A DNA stretch of 64,000 nt from Penium margaritaceum (Eukaryota > Streptophyta > Zygnematophyceae > Desmidiales > Peniaceae). Of the stretch, positions 57,664-64,000 are shown in pieces. How positions within the stretch are numbered: position 1 is the first letter of the stretch; the number at the start of each line of letters is the position of its first letter. Under the pieces are notes generated by a model. The model was not told the DNA's origin, did not search any database, and was given only the letters and a program-made list of their open reading frames with translations. The DNA lies in contig SZWC01001566.1 in the NCBI GenBank assembly GCA_023375785.1, positions 106,860 to 170,859 of the forward strand, given 5' to 3'. A program made the position numbers and the translations under genes.

Positions 57664-59268
57664 TGCCTGGCAATGCGTGGGCAATGCATGGCATTGCCTA
57701 GAAATGCCCGGAAATGCTTAGGTAATGCCTGGGTAACACCTAGGGAACGCTTGGCAATGCCTTCCACTTCTTACGGAATGCCTGGGTAACGCTTAGCAAT
57801 GCCTGGGAAATGGTTTTCAATACCTGGCAATGCCTGGGCAATGCCTGGCAATGCGTGTGCAATGTCTGACAATGCCTCGGCAATGCCAAGGCAATGTCTT
57901 ACAATGCCTGGGCAATATTTGGGCAATGCCTCGACAATGCCTACCAATGCTAGCAATGCCTGGAAATACATTGCCATGCCTGAGCAATGCCTGGCAATGT
58001 ATGGACAATGCTTTTCAACGCCTGGGTAGTGCCTGGCAATGCCTGGGCAATGCCCGGGAATGCTTGGGCAATGCCTGAAAATCCCTGGAAATTCTAGGCA
58101 ATGCTTGGGCAGTGCTTGGGCAATGCCTAGGCAAGGCCTTACAATGCCTTGCAATGCTTGGGCAATGCCTGGTAATGCCTGGAAATTGCCTTGGCAATGC
58201 TTTGGTAATGCTTGGCAATGTCTGGCAATGCGTAGGTAATGCCTAGCAATGCCTTGGCAATGCCTGGTCAATGCCTAGCAATGCATGGGCAATGCAAGGA
58301 AATGCCTGGGCAATGCCTGGAAGTTCCTTGGTAAGGTCTGATAATGTCTAGCAATGCTTGGATACTTCCTCACAATGCTTGGCAATGCCTGAGCAATGCC
58401 TGAAAATGCCTGGGCAATACCTGGGTAATGCTTGGGCAATGCCTCGCAATGCCTCGACAATGCCTGGCAATGCCTTGGCAATGCTTGGAAATTCCTGGCA
58501 ATGAGTCGGCAATTTCTGCCAATGCCTGGAAATGCCTGGCAATGCATGGGCAACACCTGGGCAATGCCTAGGACATGCCAAATAATCCTTTACAATGCCT
58601 GGACAACGTCAGGCAATATGTTGACAATGCCTGGCAATGCCCGGGCAATGCTTGGCGATACCTGGCAAAGCCTGAGCAATGCCTAGCAATGCCTGGGAAA
58701 TCCCTGGGCGATTCCTAGCAATGCCTAGCAATGCCTAGACAATGTCTGGCAATGCTTGGCAATTTGTAGAAAATGCCTGGTCATGCCTAGCAATGCCTAG
58801 CAATGCTTGGCAATGCCTTGGAAATGCCTGGGAAATGCCTAGGTAATGCTTGGACAATGCCTGGGCAATGCTAGGGCAATGCTTAGGCAATGCCTAGCAA
58901 TGTTTGGCAATGCTTGGACAATGTGTGGCAAGGCCTGTGCAACTCCTCGTAATGCCTGGACAATGCCTGGGCAAAACTTGGGCAATGCCTGGGAAATGCC
59001 TAGCAATGCATTGCAATGCATGGATAATGCTTGGCAATGCTTGGAAATCCATGGACAGTGTCTGGAAATGCTTGGGCAATGCATGGACAATGCCTGGCAA
59101 CGCCTGTGCAATGCCCGACAATGTCTGGTAATGCCTTGGCAATGCTTGGCAATGCCTGGGCAATGCCTGGCAATGCCTGGGCAATGCTTGGCAATCTTGG
59201 GCAATGCCGAGCAATGCGTGGGCAATGCCTGGCAATGCCTAGGCAATGAGGCAATGCCTGGGCAACTG
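57664..59268 (+). repeat. GGCAATGCCT satellite, block 5
   Basis: The last ~1.6 kb of the main satellite in plus orientation. It ends near 59,268, followed by about 30 bp of transition to a different minisatellite. Confidence 0.95.
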
Positions 59269-59299
59269 TTGGCCCTTCCACCCACATCCCCATCTCTCA

Positions 59300-60375
59300 G
59301 TCTGCTCCATACAGCTTCGTGCAACTCCGTACAACTCAGACCAGCTCTATAACATTTTGTATAGATCGACACAACTCTATACCATGTTGTACACCTCCTT
59401 ACAACACCGTACAACTCTGTTCAACTCCGTAAAACTCTGTGAAAATCCGTGAAAATCAGTACAAATCCATGCAGCTTATAACAACTCTGTATCACTCTGC
59501 ACATCTCCGTACAACTTTGTTTACGTCCGTGAAAATCTATACAAGTTTCTACACATTCGTAAAACTTTGTAACACTCGGTACAACTCTGTACAACTCCGT
59601 AATACTACACATAACTGCGTACAGCTCTGTACAACACTGAACAACTCCGGCAACCCCCTAAAACCTCATACAACTCTGTACTTTTTCATTAATACATGTG
59701 TAACTCCGTACAACTCTTGACATATCCATGTACCTCTGTACAACTTCATACAACTCCGTACAAATCCGTACAACTCTGTACACCTCTGTCCAACACCGTA
59801 CCCTCCATACAATGACATACACCAACTCCGTGCAACTCCGTACAACGGCTAACAACTCAGTACGACTCCATGAATATCGTACAACCCTGCACAACTCCAA
59901 AACGTTCTGCCAAAATCTAAAGTAGGAGGTACAACTCCATACAAATCCTTGCAAGTCTGTTCAACTCTGTCGAGTTCTGTACAACTCCATGAAAATCCGT
60001 ACACCTATGTACAAATCTTCACAATACCGTACAACCCTATACATCTTCGTATAACTCCGTACAGCTCCATACAACTCCGTACACCTCAATTCAACTCCGT
60101 AAAACTCTGTACAACTCCCTACAACTCTGTAAAGCTGCATTCAACTCCGTAGGTCTTGTATAACTCCATAGACCAATGTTTAAATCTGTACAACCCTGTA
60201 CAACTCTGTACCACTATGATTTTTTTATGATTCTGTACAATTTTGTACAACTCCCTATGACCCCGTACAACTTAGTACAGCTCCATAGAACTTCGTGTTA
60301 CTCCGTGTACCTTCTTAAAACTTCACACAACTCTGTACAATTCCGTAAAATCCTGTGTAATTCCGTATAACACTG
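59300..60375 (+). repeat. Second minisatellite, 10-bp unit GTACAACTCC
   Basis: About 1.08 kb of degenerate 10-bp units (GTACAACTCC, GTACAACTCT, GTAAAACTCT, GTGAAAATCC). It is unrelated in sequence to GGCAATGCCT but has the same period. The largest ORFs are tandem translations without family similarity. Confidence 0.93.
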
Positions 60376-60378
60376 TAC

Positions 60379-60672
60379 TGTCAGACTTTTGAGCAGCCGC
60401 TTGACTGGTCTGGAACAATGCAATGCAGGTAATCTGAGGGACGAGCGCTGATGGAGCGTAAGTTACGGGAGTGGTTTGATGAGTAACAGAACAACAAAGT
60501 GGGCGATGCAAGCGAGCAGAGTAAAGGGAGCGATAATGCAGAGAGAGGCAGATTGAGGAAAATGATTGATTGATAGATAACAGAGGCAAAGAACACAAAG
60601 AATTAGTTGACCTAATGTAGTGGTTACTTCTCGCTAGTACCCCTGCGAGATGGAAGCACCAGTTTGCTAACA
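60379..60672 (-). mobile_element. Possible 3' LTR of a copia relic
   Basis: On the minus strand this 294-bp segment runs from TGTTAGCAAACTGG to AAAGTCTGACA. It lies about 210 bp downstream of a copia RNase H relic in the same orientation, and TGT...ACA ends suit an LTR. There is no second copy in the window and no clear target duplication, so the call rests on position and termini only. The minus-strand ORF 60,323-60,673 lies over it and is not a convincing gene. Confidence 0.35.
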
Positions 60673-60884
60673 ACAGGTGATGTGCGTGAAGGTGGTTACT
60701 GAACCCCTGTTGGTTTCAGTATTCTTTTTCCCTTGGTCGTGATAGTATCGGTGCGCAAATCTCTCGAGTGCTTGTCCATTGGGGTTTCTGTGGGCATTTA
60801 TTTGTGGGATGTGCGAGGTGTTCCAGTGCTCTTGCTGATTTCTCTTCTTTTGTTTTTAACAACCAACCTGAACGGTAACCACCA
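60673..60884. other. Spacer between copia relic and candidate LTR
   Basis: About 210 bp with T-rich runs on the plus strand. Probably the 3' untranslated part of the relic element; I see no clear polypurine tract. Confidence 0.3.
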
Positions 60885-61375
60885 TACAACCTTCAAGTTG
60901 TAGCGGTTCTGAGACTGAGGAGATAGGCAAGGGTAGCATGCTGAGCCTGGTCGTGAGCCTTGGGGAAGATGACAACTCTGTTGGCCTTTCAGGTCACTGT
61001 TGGACTTGGACTTGTAGTTTTCTGGCCAGTATTTTTTCTCGAAGTAAGAAGTAGTGCAGTTCAATTTGCTTGGTCCGAGCACGTAGTACTGGGTTTTGTG
61101 GTAGAGCGGTGGTGCTCTGATTTTCACATCACAGAACTGGAAGAGGTTGAGGGTGTCCCACTTCATTCAGCAGAAATTTCAGCCAGAGAGCCTCTTGGGA
61201 AGCCATCTTTCATGCATACATTTCAGCCTCAAAGGATGATAGAGACACGGAGGACGACCTTGTTTACTGCCAGCTGATCAGGCCTGATCCCATATGAAAG
61301 CCATACCCTTGTGAGGATCTGTGGATCATCTTCCCGAGATGAGTCACTGCATCCCTCAAGATGGACTGGTCCTGT
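60885..61375 (-). pseudogene. Copia RNase H relic
   Basis: Minus-strand fragments in shifting frames match copia RNase H in order: RSSQGYGFHMGSGLISWQ (about 61,270-61,320), VSLSSFEAEMYA, ASQEALWLKFLLNEVG, ENQSTTALPQNPVLRARTKQ, IELHYFLLREKILA, and near the end AQHATLAYLLSLR. TAA and TGA stops and frameshifts intervene. The divergence from Cop-A, Cop-B and Cop-C indicates another copia lineage. Upstream domains are absent: the 11-bp minisatellite begins at 61,376, where the RNase H N-terminal part should be. Confidence 0.8.
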
Positions 61376-62140
61376 CGCAACTAGGGCATCACTAGGGTGC
61401 AACCACGGTATAAGAAGGGCACAGCTAGGGCGCAACTAGGAAACAACTAGGGTGCAACTAGGACAAAAGGAGGGTGCAACTAGGGTGCAACTAGGGCACA
61501 AGAAGGGCGCAACTAGGGCGCAATTAGGACGCAACTAGGGCGTAACTAGGGTGCAACTAAGGCACGAAAAGGGCGCAACTAGGGTGCAAGTAAGACGTAA
61601 CTAGGGTGCAACTAGGACACAACTAGAGTGCACAAAGGGTGTAACTAGGTTACAACTAGGACGTAATTAGAGTACAACTAGGACACAAGAAGGGCACAAC
61701 TGGGGTGCAACTAGGGTGCAATTAGGGTGCAACTATGGCACAACTAAGGCACAACTGGGACGTAACTAGGGTAAAACTAGGGTACAACTATGGCAGAACT
61801 AGGGTGCTACTAGGGCGTAACAAGGGCGCAACTACGGTGAAACTAGGTTACAACTATGGCACAAATAGGGCATAACTAGGGAGCAACTACGCTGGAACTA
61901 GGGCGCAAATAGGGTGCAACTAGGGCGTAACAAGGGCGCAACTACGGTGAAACTAGGTTACAACTATGGCACAAATAGGGCATAACTAGGGAGCAACTAC
62001 GCTGGAACTAGGGCGCAAATAGGGTGCAACTAGGGCGTAACTAGGGCGTAACCAGGGAACAACTTGGGCGCAACAATGGCGAACTAGGACGCAAGTGGGC
62101 CACAACTAGGACACAAGAAGGGCGCAACTAGGGTACAACA
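61376..62140 (+). repeat. Third minisatellite, 11-bp unit GGGTGCAACTA
   Basis: About 765 bp of 11-bp units (GGGTGCAACTA, GGGCGCAACTA, GGACGCAACTA, GGGCACAAGAA). Period is strictly 11 bp through most of the array. It contains a perfect 110-bp duplication. Confidence 0.95.
61811..62030 (+). repeat. Perfect 110-bp tandem duplication in the third minisatellite
   Basis: 61,811-61,920 and 61,921-62,030 are identical base for base. The length is exactly ten 11-bp units, as expected from recent unequal exchange or slippage in register. Confidence 0.95.
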
Positions 62141-62159
62141 ATGGTACTAATCCATGATG

Positions 62160-62215
62160 ACTTCTGGACGTCGACGTCGACGTCCACGTCGGACGTCGAT
62201 ACGTCGGAAGTCGGC
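62160..62215. repeat. GACGTC-rich short repeat
   Basis: Five or so overlapping GACGTC/GTCGAC palindromes in about 50 bp (from GGACGTCGACGTCGACGTCC), ending near ACGTCGGAAGTCGG. CpG-dense and able to self-pair; no function assigned. Confidence 0.6.
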
Positions 62216-62610
62216 ACTTGTCAGTCCAAGTCGATGTGGGTTGGCCAAGTCGGTTCACCCTTAGACAGTGGAGCACAGTGCCATGACCAAAACTTCAATT
62301 GTTTTTCCATACAGGGCACATATGAACCAGGAAAACTCAATTTCCGTACAGAAACCAACATGTGTCTCCTGATTATGGCCACTTTCTCTTCCTTGCCATG
62401 TTTGTTCATAGCTATCCTGTGACATTTTTGCAGTCTCATGTTCACATCTCATTCCCTTGCAAGCCTAGATGCAGTGGAGATAGCTTTTTAACATTGCTTT
62501 CCATGTTCATTCTTAGCTATCCTGTGACACATTCATTTCAAGGAAGTACAACAGAAAAGGCAAATAAAGTGGAGATAGCTTTTCAAAGAAAACATGCATT
62601 GCACATGACA
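62216..62610. other. AT-richer non-satellite sequence with a diverged ~100-bp duplication
   Basis: No gene seen. AGCTATCCTGTGACA occurs at 62,410 and 62,515 and GTGGAGATAGCTTTT at 62,474 and 62,569, giving a diverged direct duplication of about 95-105 bp. It lies just downstream of the hAT-like ORF and may be the 3' flank of that element. Confidence 0.5.
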
Positions 62611-64000
62611 TCAAGTGCCCCTACAATTCCTCTTTGGACGCTGTCCAGAGGATTTTCCAGCCTTGGGTGCTGAAGACTTCCCTGCCCTATCTTTTGGTGG
62701 AGCAGCATCAGCTGCTCCACCACCTGCCCTAGCTGATGAAAGCATAGTCAACCCTGACTGTCCAGTGGTGGGTCCTGCACTGGCAACCTCCACTACATCT
62801 ACCTCCAAATCTTTCTGCTTCCTCACTCCCGAGTGAAGGATCCTGGACACTTCCTCATCAGCAGTTTTGAGAACATCGTCTTCATCCTCCCCAGCTACTT
62901 CCTTGTCATCTTCCTCCCCCTCACTCTCCTGTCCATCCACCAACTCCTCATCAGAGGATTCCTCATCATCTTCCTCTGCTCTGCCCTCATCCTCTGCTGC
63001 TGCTTCCCCCGTCCCTGCGTTGGCTTCAGCCCCTACCCCGCCTTCGTCTTCACTATCAATGCCAGCCTGTTAGATCAGTGGATCCCATTCCACCATGTCA
63101 GAGTCATCATCAGCTGCCTCTGCCTCAACTTCCCCATCGTCCTCACTTTCACTCTCTACTTCTTCTTCCTCCACCAGCTTACGCAGATCAGCCGTCAGTT
63201 GCTTCGACTTCTTCCGCCCATACAACCGCATCAGGCGGACGTTCACCCGCACCAGCAGTTCAAAGGTCTTCACCTTCAGCCTGTTCCTCCTCGCCGTCTA
63301 CACCAGCTAATGCTTGCTGAATACACGCTCGTTGTCAGAGGAGCTGCAAGGCTGAGCAAGGAGGCGCATGACAAATGCACGAAGTACACGCAGACTGGTG
63401 AGGAACTGTGTGTGCCACCTAAATGCAGGTATGTCGCCTGCAATGACCTACTGCACTGCCGCTTTGGCTTTCTCCACGTCCCGTGTACGACTAGGCTCAA
63501 TGTCACCGGTCACCCGCGCGTTTTCAAACCCTTCAAGCTCCCTGTTCAGCTGCTCTTGGTCCTTCTCCAGCACAAGGGCGTTCACCACTGTGTTCCACGC
63601 CTCGACCAGGTCGCAGTCGAATTTATGCCCGAAGTGCTGTGGGTGGACTCGTCGGGCGGCTGCAAACACAGGGCAGGAAATCTGGTTAGTCCATCTGCTG
63701 CTGAGCTGCTCCAGTGCAAATTTCACCCACGCAGGATTGCATGGAGCACGGCGTTGGCCACAAGCCACAGCGAGCTTCCTGATCTCCTTGGTCGTGTCCA
63801 ACAGTGTCTTGTACATGATTCCTCCCGTGCCACCTGCGGCGTCAGCCTTGTGCAGTGCAATGACAAGTGAGGACATTAGCTTCACCATGGCCTTGACCTG
63901 CACCCAGAATACCCCCATCTTCACAATCTGGCGGACCTCTTTCTTTTCTGCCTTCCAACCCGCATCCTTCCCAGCCCCCATCTCCTTCCACTTGGCACTG
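62611..64000 (-). CDS. hAT-type transposase-like ORF, partial (runs off window), with in-frame TAR codons
   Basis: One minus-strand frame runs from the window edge to TGA at 62,611-62,613. The N-terminal visible part (63,981-63,451) has LCxxHxxDxx-free helical sequence such as MVKLMSSLVIALHKAD, PAWVKFALEQLSSRW and AAARRVHPQHFGHKFD, resembling the segment before the hAT dimerisation region. That region follows as AFVMRLLAQPCSSSDNERVF and ARRNRLKVKTFELLVRVN (about 63,250-63,370). A long acidic tail (EEEEVESESEDDGE, EEDDEESSDEE) and a basic end (GKSSGQRPKRNCRGT) complete it. The frame is never shifted, yet it contains TAG at 63,448-63,450, 63,307-63,309 and 63,298-63,300 and TAA at 63,070-63,072. 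Either this is a transposase pseudogene with four nonsense changes or TAR is sense. The family call rests on the C-terminal motif. Confidence 0.7.

Noticed and set aside
51926-57668. Certain target-site duplication for Cop-C
   Set aside because: The flanks TGCCA and TGCCT differ by one base and both are ordinary satellite units, so identity is not informative.
121-59268. CRISPR-like array
   Set aside because: Short direct repeats have no unique spacers of 25-45 bp; the unit is 10-11 bp and contiguous.
61376-62140. Telomeric repeat (CTAGGG strings)
   Set aside because: The unit is 11 bp (GGGTGCAACTA), not TTAGGG or TTTAGGG, and it is flanked on both sides by transposon-derived sequence.
62833-63870. 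345-codon plus-strand ORF at the right end
   Set aside because: It is antisense to the hAT-like frame. Its apparent hydrophobicity comes from the complement of the acidic tail, and the minus strand carries the recognisable motif.

Overview
This is a eukaryotic, repeat-dominated window with no ordinary host gene that I can support. About 38 kb (roughly 59%) is one satellite with a 10-11 bp unit (consensus GGCAATGCCT, often GGGCAATGCCT). LTR retrotransposons of the Ty1/copia superfamily are inserted into it. The primer-binding site TGGTATCAGAGC in one element is the form typical of green-lineage copia elements, complementary to a plant-type initiator tRNA-Met 3' end. I therefore favour an alga or other member of the green lineage, but cannot name the species. 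A run of 120 N and a 152-bp block duplicated across a single n show that this is a gapped draft assembly.

Layout. 121-13,964: satellite, broken by a small unassigned insert (851-964), an LTR scrap (4,013-4,187) and about 600 bp of unassigned sequence (4,188-4,787). 13,965-19,675: Cop-A, a full-length copia element on the minus strand with 724-bp LTRs, a GGCAA target-site duplication, and gag-pol in one frame broken by two TAG codons. 19,676-24,030: satellite with an inverted block at 21,250-21,612. 24,031-32,473: Cop-B, a decayed plus-strand relative of Cop-A lacking its 5' end. Nested in it (26,413-30,312) is a minus-strand LTR element with 617-bp LTRs, an AGGTG duplication and no recognisable pol (LARD-like). 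32,474-33,485: inverted satellite, then another Cop-A-type LTR fragment. 33,486-51,930: the longest satellite block. 51,931-57,663: Cop-C, a second full-length copia family with frameshifts and in-frame TAA/TAG codons. 57,664-59,268: satellite again.

The right end changes character. There is a second 10-bp minisatellite (unit GTACAACTCC, 59,300-60,375), a minus-strand copia RNase H relic with a possible 3' LTR (60,379-61,375), a third minisatellite (11-bp unit GGGTGCAACTA, 61,376-62,140), about 450 bp of non-satellite sequence, and a minus-strand hAT-type transposase-like ORF running off the window (62,611-64,000).

Four points deserve most attention. (1) The main satellite alternates GGCA and TGCC blocks, which are reverse complements, and its period is close to the DNA helical repeat; two unrelated minisatellites here share that period. 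(2) Both full-length copia families carry a primer-binding site complementary to the anticodon arm of initiator tRNA-Met (half-tRNA priming as in Drosophila copia), while the nested element uses the ordinary 3'-end site. (3) Frames in Cop-A, Cop-C and the hAT-like ORF are interrupted 15 times by TAA/TAG and never by TGA, with TGA as the terminal stop in two of the three. This is compatible with a code in which UAA/UAG mean Gln, but ordinary decay is not excluded. (4) The satellite has kilobase-scale higher-order repeats, one copy of which was split by Cop-A.
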